Origin: Actinophytocola sp. | Lineage (GTDB): Bacteria > Actinomycetota > Actinomycetes > Mycobacteriales > Pseudonocardiaceae | DNA: 64,000 nt | Reading direction: 5' to 3' | NCBI GenBank assembly: GCA_009377385.1 | Contig: WHUD01000003.1 | Span: forward strand, 16,826-80,825 | Shown: piece by piece, positions 1 to 8,618 of the stretch | Layout: each line of letters starts with the position of its first letter | How positions within the stretch are numbered: position 1 is the stretch's first letter | Translations under genes and position numbers: made by a program | The notes under the pieces: generated by a model | What the model was told of the DNA's origin: nothing | Seen by the model: only the letters and a program-made list of their open reading frames with translations | Database searches by the model: none

Positions 1-884
1 ACGTGCAGCTCATGCTTGTAGCGCGAGACGATGAACAGCGCGTAGTCGATGGACAGCGCGATGCCGATCATGGACGCGAGGAACGTCGTGAAGCTGGGGA
101 TCTCGATCGCCGACGTCCCGATCATGATCACGGCGGTGGCCGCGCCGAGCCCGACGATCGCGGTGATGATCAGCACGAACGACGCGATGATCGCCCCGAA
201 CGCGATGATCATGACGAGGAACGCGACGCCCATGCCGATCATCTCGGCGGTGCCGCCCGGCGCCTCCTGCTGCATCGCGATGGAGCCGCTGAGCTCGATC
301 TGGAGACCGGCGTCGCGGGCGGCGTCAGCGACGCCGTAGGCGACGTCCCGGTCGGCCTGGGTGATGTCCTCCCACTTCTCGATGGTGAACGGCACGTCGA
401 GCAGCGCCACCGTGTCAGGGCGCTCGTCGGCAAGCACGTTCAGCGGCGCACCGGAGCACAAGGCGGTGAACTCCTGCCCGCCGCGTTCCGGGGCGAGGCA
501 GCCCATCTTCGCGGCGGCCGTGACCGGATTCGCCAGCGGCGTGCTGTGGTCGATGATGTCGAGGCCGTTCAGCTCGCGGATCAGCGTGTTGACGGCTTGC
601 TTGTTCTCCGGGTCGGTGAGCTTCTCACCCTCGGGAGCGCCGATGACGTAGGTCCCGGTCACGGCGTCGAAGTTGAACTGGGCGGACATCCCAGGGAAGT
701 GCTCGTCCATGATCTCAGTGGCCCGCTCCGATGGCAGGTCCGGCATGGAGAAGTCGTCCTCCATCGGCTGGGAAACGACGCTGGCCAGTGCGCCGAGGCC
801 CACGAGCACGATGAGCCAGATCGGTAACACGACCCATTTGCGCCGGTAGGCGAGCTTGCCGAACCGGTACAGGTAGACGGACAC
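1..884 (-). CDS. MMPL/RND-family transporter, N-terminal part (runs off window start)
   Basis: Reverse strand reads VSVYLYRFGKLAYRRKWVVLPIWLIVLVGLG... to ...MIGIALSIDYALFIVSRYKHELH, typical MMPL N-terminus; open at the window edge. Confidence 0.9.
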   Translation of the reverse strand, partial: MSVYLYRFGKLAYRRKWVVLPIWLIVLVGLGALASVVSQPMEDDFSMPDLPSERATEIMDEHFPGMSAQFNFDAVTGTYVIGAPEGEKLTDPENKQAVNTLIRELNGLDIIDHSTPLANPVTAAAKMGCLAPERGGQEFTALCSGAPLNVLADERPDTVALLDVPFTIEKWEDITQADRDVAYGVADAARDAGLQIELSGSIAMQQEAPGGTAEMIGMGVAFLVMIIAFGAIIASFVLIITAIVGLGAATAVIMIGTSAIEIPSFTTFLASMIGIALSIDYALFIVSRYKHELH

Positions 885-1166
885 GTGGATCTCCCCTCGG
901 ACAGGAACGACCGGACAATGCGCACAGCGTTGTCAATAAGTGATATGCACGGCATCAGGGTGCGACCCTGAGATTTCCCCTACGTAGCAGGCTTTCCGGC
1001 AAACGCGAGCATAGAAGAACTCTGTTCACCAGCGCAGACGAAGCTGAGATGGCCCTGAGAAAACCGGGCGTGACGTCCGCCACGGAGCAGCGTCCCTGCC
1101 GGTAGTACCACCGCGTCCGGGCAAACCGGACGCTACATGGCGCTACCGGAAGGGTCCCTGATCAAC

Positions 1167-2156
1167 TCACGCCGCATGCCGCCGCTGCCTGCCCAACTGG
1201 CGTTCGGCGCCACGCGCAAAGGCCGCCCGTAGCCGCCTTGCCAGCCGTGGCGGATCGTTGGCGTCTTGCCAGCCCCAACGCACTACCTCATAGCCCGCGT
1301 CAGCCAGCCACTCTTCCCTGCGCTTCTCCGCACGCAGCACGTCACGAACGGAGCGATCACCACGCGGCTCGTACTTGCCGAGCCCGTCCGCCTCGCCCAC
1401 CACCCGGACGTCGTCCCACAGGAAGTTGACGCGGCAACGCGGCCCACCGGCGTCTCCCAGCGTGACCTGGGTTCGCGGCGCGGGCAGGGACTGCACGTGG
1501 ATCGCCACCCGCGACAGCGATTCCAGTACCGACTCCGCACCCGGATCGGCGAAGTCGACCACCCGACGCGCCTGCGAGACACCAGACCACGTCGAGCAAT
1601 CCCTGATCACGACACGGAACTGGTCCACAGACACCAGCCCCTCGCGCAGGGCCGAATCCGCCACGGCAACGCTCTCAGCGAACGATCGCGTCCGAGCCAG
1701 ATCGATCACGGTGCGCGCGACGGACGTGACTGGGACGCCGTGCCTGGTCGCGCGATGATGCTCGGGCAACGCCGCCGAGCGCAGCACGTAGCCGTTACGG
1801 TGAGTGCCCTTCACCGCCGCGACGTCGGTCAACAGCACGGGCTCCGCCGGAGGTTCACCGAGTAGTTCAAGGCCGAAGATCCGGGCGGCGGACGTCCCGC
1901 CCGCCACGGTCGCGTCACCGAGGACGAGCCGCAGCGCCGCCACGTCGAGGGCGTGCCGTCGCTCCGCGCACCCGGCGACGTCATCGAGCAGGGAAGTCTC
2001 GACATAGACCCCTCGTCGTAAGCACACCCACGAACCCCTGCGGAGCGCACGTCGGATCGCGGCCTTGTCGAAGCCTGCCGCGCGCACCTGAGCCGCTGTG
2101 AACGGGCCCGCACCGAGCCGATCGATCACGCTGTCCTCCTCCCCAAAGCTGTGCAC
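1167..2156 (-). CDS. AbiEi-antitoxin-domain / DUF559-like hypothetical protein
   Basis: 329 aa; N-term LGAGPFTAAQVRAAGFDKAAIRRALRRGSWVCLRRGVYV resembles AbiEi wHTH; C-term WDDVRVVGEADGLGKYEP...EKRREEWLADAGYEVVRW resembles a DUF559/Vsr-like nuclease fold. Confidence 0.7.
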   Translation of the reverse strand: MHSFGEEDSVIDRLGAGPFTAAQVRAAGFDKAAIRRALRRGSWVCLRRGVYVETSLLDDVAGCAERRHALDVAALRLVLGDATVAGGTSAARIFGLELLGEPPAEPVLLTDVAAVKGTHRNGYVLRSAALPEHHRATRHGVPVTSVARTVIDLARTRSFAESVAVADSALREGLVSVDQFRVVIRDCSTWSGVSQARRVVDFADPGAESVLESLSRVAIHVQSLPAPRTQVTLGDAGGPRCRVNFLWDDVRVVGEADGLGKYEPRGDRSVRDVLRAEKRREEWLADAGYEVVRWGWQDANDPPRLARRLRAAFARGAERQLGRQRRHAA

Positions 2157-2302
2157 ACGGTATGTCGCGGGTCAGACACAATCCGGCCATCCTGCTGGTA
2201 GGCCATCGGAAGCGGACAAAACCGGCGCCAGCATGGGCCTCCCGGCAGGGACGCGAGGGTTCCAGCGCGGAGCTGACTTACCCGCACGTTAACCTCCCCG
2301 GT

Positions 2303-3076
2303 GTGAGTACCGTGCCGACAAGCCGCGCAGTCGCGCTGCACCTGACGGGCGAACGCACCGTGCCCGGCGTCCCTGAGGAGAACTACTGGTTCAGGCGCCA
2401 TGAGGCGGCGTATCGTGCGCTGCTCCCGTGCTGTGCGGACGCGCGGGTGCTCGAAGCGGGCTGCGGCGAGGGCTACGGCGCCGCGCTGATCGCCGAGACC
2501 GCGACCAGCGTGCTCGCGCTGGACTACGACACGCCGTCAACCGAGCACATCGCCGCGCGGTACCCCCAGGTCGACGTCGCCCGCGGCAACCTCGCGTACC
2601 TCCCTGTCGCGGACGGCGCCTTCGACGTCGTGGCGAACTTCCAGGTCATCGAGCACCTGTGGGATCAGGACGGCTTCCTCGCGGAGTGCTTCCGGGTGCT
2701 GCGGCCGGGCGGCAGGCTGCTGTGCACCACGCCGAACCGGCTCACGTTCACGCCGGACTCCGACACCCCGCTGAACCCGTACCACACCCGCGAGCTGGCA
2801 CCGGACGAGCTGGCAGACCTGCTGCGCGACGCGGGCTTCGACGTCGAGCTGCTGCACGGACTCCACCACGGCGCGGGCGTCCGCGCGCTGGACGAGCGCT
2901 ACGGCGGGATCATCGACGCGCAGCTCGACGTCGTCATGGGGCATCTGCCGGGCACCGCGCCGTGGCCGGAGAAGCTGCTGGCCGACATCGGGGCCATCAC
3001 GGCGGACGACTTTGACATCACAGGCGAGAACGTCGATGCCAGCCTCGATCTCGTCTCGGTCGCGGTGCGGCCGTGA
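2303..3076 (+). CDS. Class I SAM-dependent methyltransferase (Rv3030/MeT1-like by context)
   Basis: VLEAGCGEGYGAALIAE motif; GTG start at 2303; overlaps next CDS by 4 bp; followed by GH57 as in mycobacteria. Confidence 0.8.
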   Translation: MSTVPTSRAVALHLTGERTVPGVPEENYWFRRHEAAYRALLPCCADARVLEAGCGEGYGAALIAETATSVLALDYDTPSTEHIAARYPQVDVARGNLAYLPVADGAFDVVANFQVIEHLWDQDGFLAECFRVLRPGGRLLCTTPNRLTFTPDSDTPLNPYHTRELAPDELADLLRDAGFDVELLHGLHHGAGVRALDERYGGIIDAQLDVVMGHLPGTAPWPEKLLADIGAITADDFDITGENVDASLDLVSVAVRP

Positions 3077-4629
3077 GCGACTACGAGGGCACGTTCTGCC
3101 TTGTCCTGCACAGCCATCTGCCCTGGCTGCCGCACCACGGGTCGTGGCCGGTCGGTGAGGAATGGCTCTACCAGGCGTGGGCGCACTCCTACTTGCCGGT
3201 GGTGGACCTGCTGCGCCGGTTCGCCGACGAGGGCAGGCACGACGTCCTGACCCTCGGCGTGACACCGGTGCTTGCGGCGCAGCTCGACGACCCGTACACG
3301 CTGCGGGCGTTTCACGACTGGCTCGGCCACTGGCAGTTGCGTGCCGAGCACGCCGCAGGGCTGTGGCGGGACCCGCTGCTCCGCGAGCTGGCCGCCGCCG
3401 AACACCGGCAGGCGTCCCAGGCTATGGCGGACTTCGAAACGCGCTGGCGGCACGGCTTCTCCCCGCTCCTGCGCTCGCTGGTAGACGCCGACATCGTCGA
3501 GCTGCTGGGCGGGCCGCTGACCCACCCGTTCCAGCCGCTGCTCGAACCGAGGGTGACCGACTTCGCGTTGCGGGAGGGTCTCGCGGACGCCGCGCTGCGC
3601 ATCGGCAGCACGCCCGAGGGCATCTGGGCGCCGGAGTGCGGCTACGCGCCGGGCATGGAGCGGCACTACGCGGCGGCGGGCGTGCGACGGTTCCTTGTCG
3701 ACGGTCCCTCGCTGCGCGGCGACACCTCGACGGCGCGGACCGTCGGGGACTCCGACGTGGTGTGCTTCGGCAGGGACCTGGAAGTCACCTACCGAGTGTG
3801 GTCACCCAAGGCGGGCTACCCGGGCCACGCGCACTACCGCGACTTCCACACCTGGGACCACGACGTCGGCATCAAGCCGTCGCGGGTGACCGGCAAGCAC
3901 ATCGAGCCGCACGCCAAGGCTCCCTACGACCCCGAGCTGGCTCAGCAGACGCTGCACACCCATGTGAAGGACTTCATCGACACCGTCGTGGAGCGACTGC
4001 GGTCGCTGCGCGCCGAGCGCGGCAGGCAGGCGCTGGTCGTCGCGGCGTACGACACCGAGCTGTACGGGCACTGGTGGCATGAGGGACCAGCGTGGCTGGA
4101 GGGCGTGCTGCGGGCGCTGCCGGAGGCCGGGGTGCGCGTCACCACGCTGCGGGGCGCCCTTGAGGCGGGCCATCTCGGGCCGCACTATGACCTTCCGGCG
4201 TCCTCCTGGGGCTCGGGCAAGGACTGGCGCGTGTGGGACGGCGAGCAGGTGTCCGACCTGGTGGCGGACAACGCCACGCTGCAGCGGGAGCTGCTGGATG
4301 TCCTCGGCGACACGCCCACTCGCGTGCGTTCGGCCGCCCGGGATCAGCTCGTGCGGGAGGCGCTGCTGGCGCTGTCCAGCGACTGGGCGTTCATGGTCAC
4401 CAAGGACTCAGCCGCCGACTACGCACGCGGCCGAGCGCATGAGCACCACGCGCGGTTCGATGAGCTGGCGCGGCTGCTGCGCGCGGGCGACCCGGCCGCC
4501 ACCGCGCACGCCGCCGCGCTCCGCGCCAGGGACTACCCGTTCGGCCAGCTCGACGCCCGGCGGCTCACGTCCCCACCGGTCGAGCGAGGTCCAGAACCTG
4601 GCGGAGGCCGCGATCAACCTGCTCCATGA
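3073..4629 (+). CDS. GH57 alpha-1,4-glucan branching enzyme (Rv3031-like)
   Basis: FCLVLHSHLPWLPHHG N-term motif, GIWAPECGYAPG, AAYDTELYGHWWHEGP; 518 aa. Confidence 0.9.
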   Translation: MSDYEGTFCLVLHSHLPWLPHHGSWPVGEEWLYQAWAHSYLPVVDLLRRFADEGRHDVLTLGVTPVLAAQLDDPYTLRAFHDWLGHWQLRAEHAAGLWRDPLLRELAAAEHRQASQAMADFETRWRHGFSPLLRSLVDADIVELLGGPLTHPFQPLLEPRVTDFALREGLADAALRIGSTPEGIWAPECGYAPGMERHYAAAGVRRFLVDGPSLRGDTSTARTVGDSDVVCFGRDLEVTYRVWSPKAGYPGHAHYRDFHTWDHDVGIKPSRVTGKHIEPHAKAPYDPELAQQTLHTHVKDFIDTVVERLRSLRAERGRQALVVAAYDTELYGHWWHEGPAWLEGVLRALPEAGVRVTTLRGALEAGHLGPHYDLPASSWGSGKDWRVWDGEQVSDLVADNATLQRELLDVLGDTPTRVRSAARDQLVREALLALSSDWAFMVTKDSAADYARGRAHEHHARFDELARLLRAGDPAATAHAAALRARDYPFGQLDARRLTSPPVERGPEPGGGRDQPAP

Positions 4630-4924
4630 GGCTCGTCGGCAACTGCCCAACCGGGCCGTCGAGTTCGTCCTTGTTCACGGTCACGAGCGCCGTTACGTTG
4701 ACCACCGAGTCCTTTGGCAACCCGCTGGCAACCGCCGGTATGAACACATTGCCCGGCATCGCCGAAAGCGCGGTGTTCGACGTCAACACGGCAACCAGTG
4801 CGGTCGCCAGCTTGCTGGAGTTGTAGGGATCAGCTTGGACGAGCAGCACGGGACGTTCCTTGGTAGGTCGACTTCCGTCGGGATCGCCGAGGTCCACCCA
4901 GTACACGCCGCCGCGCCGGATCAC
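4565..4924 (-). CDS. MazF/PemK-family toxin
   Basis: MIRRGGVYWVDLGDPDGSRPTKERPVLLVQADPYN... typical MazF; preceded by a ribbon-helix-helix antitoxin gene. Confidence 0.9.
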   Translation of the reverse strand: MIRRGGVYWVDLGDPDGSRPTKERPVLLVQADPYNSSKLATALVAVLTSNTALSAMPGNVFIPAVASGLPKDSVVNVTALVTVNKDELDGPVGQLPTSLMEQVDRGLRQVLDLARPVGT

Positions 4925-5166
4925 CAGTCACCCGACAAGTCGGCAAGACTCCGACGTCCTGCGGCCACCGCGGAGACGGTCGAGTCGTCCTCGCCCGCGA
5001 GCGCGATCGCCTGGTTGATCTTCTCGGAAAGGTCCTCGGTCTCGAGGTCCTCCAAGTAGTGTTGCGCGGCTTTCGTATAAAACTCAGAGCGGCTCATACC
5101 TGAGGCGGCGGCATACTCTTCTACCTGCTCGAACGTTGCGTCCGGTATCGATATCGCGGTCTTCAC
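4921..5166 (-). CDS. Ribbon-helix-helix antitoxin (MazE-like)
   Basis: VKTAISIPDATFEQVEEYAAASGMSRSEFYTKAAQHYLEDLE; 4-bp overlap with toxin. Confidence 0.88.
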   Translation of the reverse strand: MKTAISIPDATFEQVEEYAAASGMSRSEFYTKAAQHYLEDLETEDLSEKINQAIALAGEDDSTVSAVAAGRRSLADLSGDW

Positions 5167-5174
5167 AAACGTGA

Positions 5175-5192
5175 GTATAACCCGGTATAACC
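5175..5192. promoter_or_regulatory. Candidate antitoxin operator: direct repeat GTATAACC-CG-GTATAACC
   Basis: Two identical 8-mers with 10-bp period, 9 bp upstream of the antitoxin start. Confidence 0.5.
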
Positions 5193-5224
5193 ACGCGAGC
5201 AAACGCCGATAGCCGTGGCACCCC

Positions 5225-7252
5225 TCATGTCCCCGCCTGGTCAACCTCGGCGCACACCCGCTCACTCGCGCGTTGCGCGACCGCGCGCGAGAGCACGCCA
5301 GCGTCGACCATCCCGTTGAGCACCTCGACGGTGGCGATCCGGCTCAGCGCCTTGGACTGCCGCCGATGCAGCATGTACCGGTCGACCTCGACGTCGCCTT
5401 CCAGCCGTTCCAGCGTCTCCCCGGCTGACTTCTCCCAGTGCATGAACGTGCCCTTGGCCTCGGCGACGTGGGCGGCGTCGACGCCGGGCAGTTCGGTGAA
5501 GCGTTCCAGCTCCGCCGCTGCCTTGTGCGCCGCGAGCCTGCGTGCGCTGACCTCGATGTAGGCCACCTTGGTCAGGTCCTCGCCGAACGGCTCCGGCAGC
5601 AGGCTCAGCACCCGGCGATGCAGCCGCCCGTACCAGGGCAGGTGCGCGCGGCGAGCCGCGTCCACCCGCAGGTCACCGTGTCGCAGCTCCTCGATCTCGG
5701 TGTCGATCTCCTCGAGCAAGGTCCTGGTCGCGATCGGCGGCAGCAGTCCGGCGTCGGAGAGGTTTTGGTACGTCTCGCGCTCGATGTGCAGCCCGCGCAG
5801 CAGGAAGACGTTGACGGCTTCCAGCGACGTCAGGTGGGAGCGCAGCAGCTGGTCGTTGGCGTCGGCCTCCGCCACGTTGAGGTGCGCGGTGACCAGGTCG
5901 TCGTCGAAGCCGAGCGCGGCGAGCCGCTGCCGCGCCGCCTGCACCGCGCGCAGCCGGGCGAGCGCGCCGAGGTAGTCGTCGGCCTGGCTCGGCGTGTCCA
6001 GCCCGAGCAGGTGCACGACGAACGAGATGGTCGTCGCGTTGACCAGCAGGGTGGCGAGCACGACGCCGCCGGTCATCGCGATGAGTTGCTCCCGCTCGAT
6101 GAGCGCGGCGGGCAGCGCAAGGGCGAGCGCGAGCGCCACCCCGCCGCGCAGCCCGCCCCATACGACGACGGCCGAGTTGTGTCTGCCGACCTTCGGAACC
6201 CTCGCGAGCCGTTCCAGCACGCTGACCAGCGGAATGACCGCCAGCGGGCGGGAGATCAGCACGGCGGCGACACCGATGCCGATCGCGCCAAGGTTCTGCC
6301 GGATCAGCTCGTAGTCGAGGGCGAGGCCGATGAACAGGAACAGCAGCGCGTTGGCGATGAACCCGAGTGACTCCCACAGCTCGCGCAGCAGGTCGCGCAC
6401 GCTCTCGTCGGCCCTGCTCTCCATCATCCCGCCCATCGCGATGCCCGCCGCGACGGTGGCCATCACGCCGGACGCGCCGACGATGCCCTCGGAGAGCACG
6501 AACGAGCCGTAGGCCACAGCGACCGATGTCGCGGCGGCTGGCAGCCGCTCCAGGTACGGCAGCAGCAACACGGCCGCGACGCCGATCGCGGCGCCGATCA
6601 GCACCCCGACCACGCAGACGAACACGAACTCGCCCGCGACACCCGCCACGCTCAGCGAGCTGCCGAGCGCGCCGACGAGCAGGATCTCGTACAGCACGAT
6701 GGCGACGCCGTCGTTGAGCAGGCTCTCGCCCTCGACCAGCGTGAGCAGCCGCTTCGACACGCCGAGCTCGCGGAACACGGCCACAACCGCGACCGGGTCG
6801 GTCGCCGAGATCAGCGCGCCGAACAGCAGCGCGACCAGGATCGGCATGCCGAGCATCAGGTTCAGTCCGATGCCGACCAGCGCCGCTGAGATCGCCAGCG
6901 CGACCGTGGCCAGGGCGGTGATCGCGAGCAGGTTGCGCATGAACTCGCGGGTCGACAGGCCAAGCGCCGCCTCGAAGATCAGGATCGGCAGGAAGAGGTT
7001 GACCAGCAGTTCCTTCAGGCCTGCGCCCGATACCAGCTCCGCGACCGCGAGATCGGGTGCCAACTGCACGACCAGCATCCCGGCGAGCGCGAGCACCACG
7101 GTGACCGGAATGTTGATCCGCTGCGCGAGCATGCCGATGAGCACCGCGACGGCGAGCAAGATCGAGACCTGCAGCAGTGCTGGGGCAAGAAGCTCTTCAG
7201 GCATCGCACGCTCCGTCCGCGCGATCACGATGTGGTTGTCTGATCCTCGCAA
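5225..7252 (-). CDS. Na+/H+ antiporter, CPA1 family (start possibly ~7204)
   Basis: 675 aa; multi-TM; ALISATDPVAVVAVFRELGVSKRLLTLVEGESLLNDGVAIVLY. Confidence 0.92.
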   Translation of the reverse strand: MRGSDNHIVIARTERAMPEELLAPALLQVSILLAVAVLIGMLAQRINIPVTVVLALAGMLVVQLAPDLAVAELVSGAGLKELLVNLFLPILIFEAALGLSTREFMRNLLAITALATVALAISAALVGIGLNLMLGMPILVALLFGALISATDPVAVVAVFRELGVSKRLLTLVEGESLLNDGVAIVLYEILLVGALGSSLSVAGVAGEFVFVCVVGVLIGAAIGVAAVLLLPYLERLPAAATSVAVAYGSFVLSEGIVGASGVMATVAAGIAMGGMMESRADESVRDLLRELWESLGFIANALLFLFIGLALDYELIRQNLGAIGIGVAAVLISRPLAVIPLVSVLERLARVPKVGRHNSAVVVWGGLRGGVALALALALPAALIEREQLIAMTGGVVLATLLVNATTISFVVHLLGLDTPSQADDYLGALARLRAVQAARQRLAALGFDDDLVTAHLNVAEADANDQLLRSHLTSLEAVNVFLLRGLHIERETYQNLSDAGLLPPIATRTLLEEIDTEIEELRHGDLRVDAARRAHLPWYGRLHRRVLSLLPEPFGEDLTKVAYIEVSARRLAAHKAAAELERFTELPGVDAAHVAEAKGTFMHWEKSAGETLERLEGDVEVDRYMLHRRQSKALSRIATVEVLNGMVDAGVLSRAVAQRASERVCAEVDQAGT

Positions 7253-7358
7253 CGGCAGCTAAGCGCTGCCACTCGAAACGGACGCGAAACGTACTCACGG
7301 GTAAATAGGCGTGGGTCGTGCGCGGGGCTGTTTTTACTGGATGGGAGGATCGACGTCT

Positions 7359-8615
7359 ATGCGCGTGCTGATGATGTCGTGGGAGTACCCACCGGTCGTG
7401 GTCGGTGGGCTGTCCCGGCACGTGCACGCGCTGGCACGGTACCTCGCCGCCGACGGCCACGACGTCGTCGTGCTGTGCCGTCACGTCGCCGGCACCGACG
7501 GCCAGACCCACCCCACCACCGACCGCGCCGTCGACGGCGTGCGGGTGATCCGGGTGGCCGAGGACCCGATGCACGTCACCTTCGAGCGTGACCTGGTGGC
7601 GTGGACGCTCGCGATGGGGCACGCCATGGTCCGGGCGGGCACCGAGCTGCTGCGACAGTGGCAGCCTGACGTCGTACACGCGCACGACTGGCTGGTCACG
7701 CATCCCGCGATCGCGCTAGCCGAGTACTCGGGCGCACCGCTGGTCGGCACCGTGCACGCCACCGAGGCGGGCAGGCACTCCGGCTGGCTGTCGCACCCGC
7801 TCAACCAGCAGATCCATTCGGTCGAGTGGTGGCTCGCGCAGCGCGCGGACGAGCTGATCACCTGCTCGATCGCGATGCGCGCCGAGGTGGCGCACCTGTT
7901 CGACGTCGACGCCGACGCGATCCACGTGATCCACAACGGCATCGAGGAGCGCGGCTGGCGGGTCAACGAGCAGGAGATCACGCGGGCGCGGGAACGGCAC
8001 GGCACCGACACGCCGCTGCTGTTGTACTTCGGACGGCTGGAGTACGAGAAGGGCGTGCAGGACCTGCTCGCCGCACTCCCCCGGGTCCGCAGGCAGCATC
8101 CCGGTACCCGGCTGGTCGTCGCGGGCAAGGGGCGGCACCTTGACCCGCTGATCGAGCAAGCGCGCAAGCTGCGCATCCGGCGCGCGGTGGACTTCACCGG
8201 GCACCTGTCCGACCGCGACCTGCGTGCGGTGCTCGCCGCGGCGGACGCCGTGGTATTGCCCAGCCGCTATGAGCCGTTCGGCATCGTCGCGCTCGAGGCG
8301 GCGGCGGCCAAGGCTCCGCTGGTCGCGTCCACGGCGGGCGGACTCGGCGAGGTCGTGCTGGACGGTAAGACCGGGCTGGCGTTCGCGCCAGGCGACGTCG
8401 ACGCGCTCGCGACCGCGGTCGGCACCGTACTCGACGACAGGGACACCGCCGCCCGGCGCGCAGAAGCCGCAGCGGCCCGGCTCGCCGGGTCGTTCAACTG
8501 GACCACCATCGCCGAGGAGACAGTCGAGGTCTACCGCAGGGCACGCCCGTCAGGTCCGCGCGCCATGGCCCGCCCGAAGATCCCCACCGGGAACGTGTTC
8601 GACGTCGACGCCTGA
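7359..8615 (+). CDS. GT4 glycosyltransferase, glycogen synthase-like (Rv3032-like)
   Basis: MRVLMMSWEYPPVVVGGLSRHVHALARYLAADGHDVVVLCRH...YEPFGIVALEAAAAKAPLVAS. Confidence 0.9.
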   Translation: MRVLMMSWEYPPVVVGGLSRHVHALARYLAADGHDVVVLCRHVAGTDGQTHPTTDRAVDGVRVIRVAEDPMHVTFERDLVAWTLAMGHAMVRAGTELLRQWQPDVVHAHDWLVTHPAIALAEYSGAPLVGTVHATEAGRHSGWLSHPLNQQIHSVEWWLAQRADELITCSIAMRAEVAHLFDVDADAIHVIHNGIEERGWRVNEQEITRARERHGTDTPLLLYFGRLEYEKGVQDLLAALPRVRRQHPGTRLVVAGKGRHLDPLIEQARKLRIRRAVDFTGHLSDRDLRAVLAAADAVVLPSRYEPFGIVALEAAAAKAPLVASTAGGLGEVVLDGKTGLAFAPGDVDALATAVGTVLDDRDTAARRAEAAAARLAGSFNWTTIAEETVEVYRRARPSGPRAMARPKIPTGNVFDVDA

Positions 8616-8618
8616 CCC

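Noticed and set aside
3-827. 274-aa plus-strand ORF rich in R/D/H
   Set aside because: Shadow ORF opposite the MMPL transporter; low-complexity high-GC artefact.
1167-2156. Complete AbiE-type toxin-antitoxin system
   Set aside because: An AbiEi-like domain is suggested but no AbiEii nucleotidyltransferase partner is adjacent, so calling a TA system is not supported.
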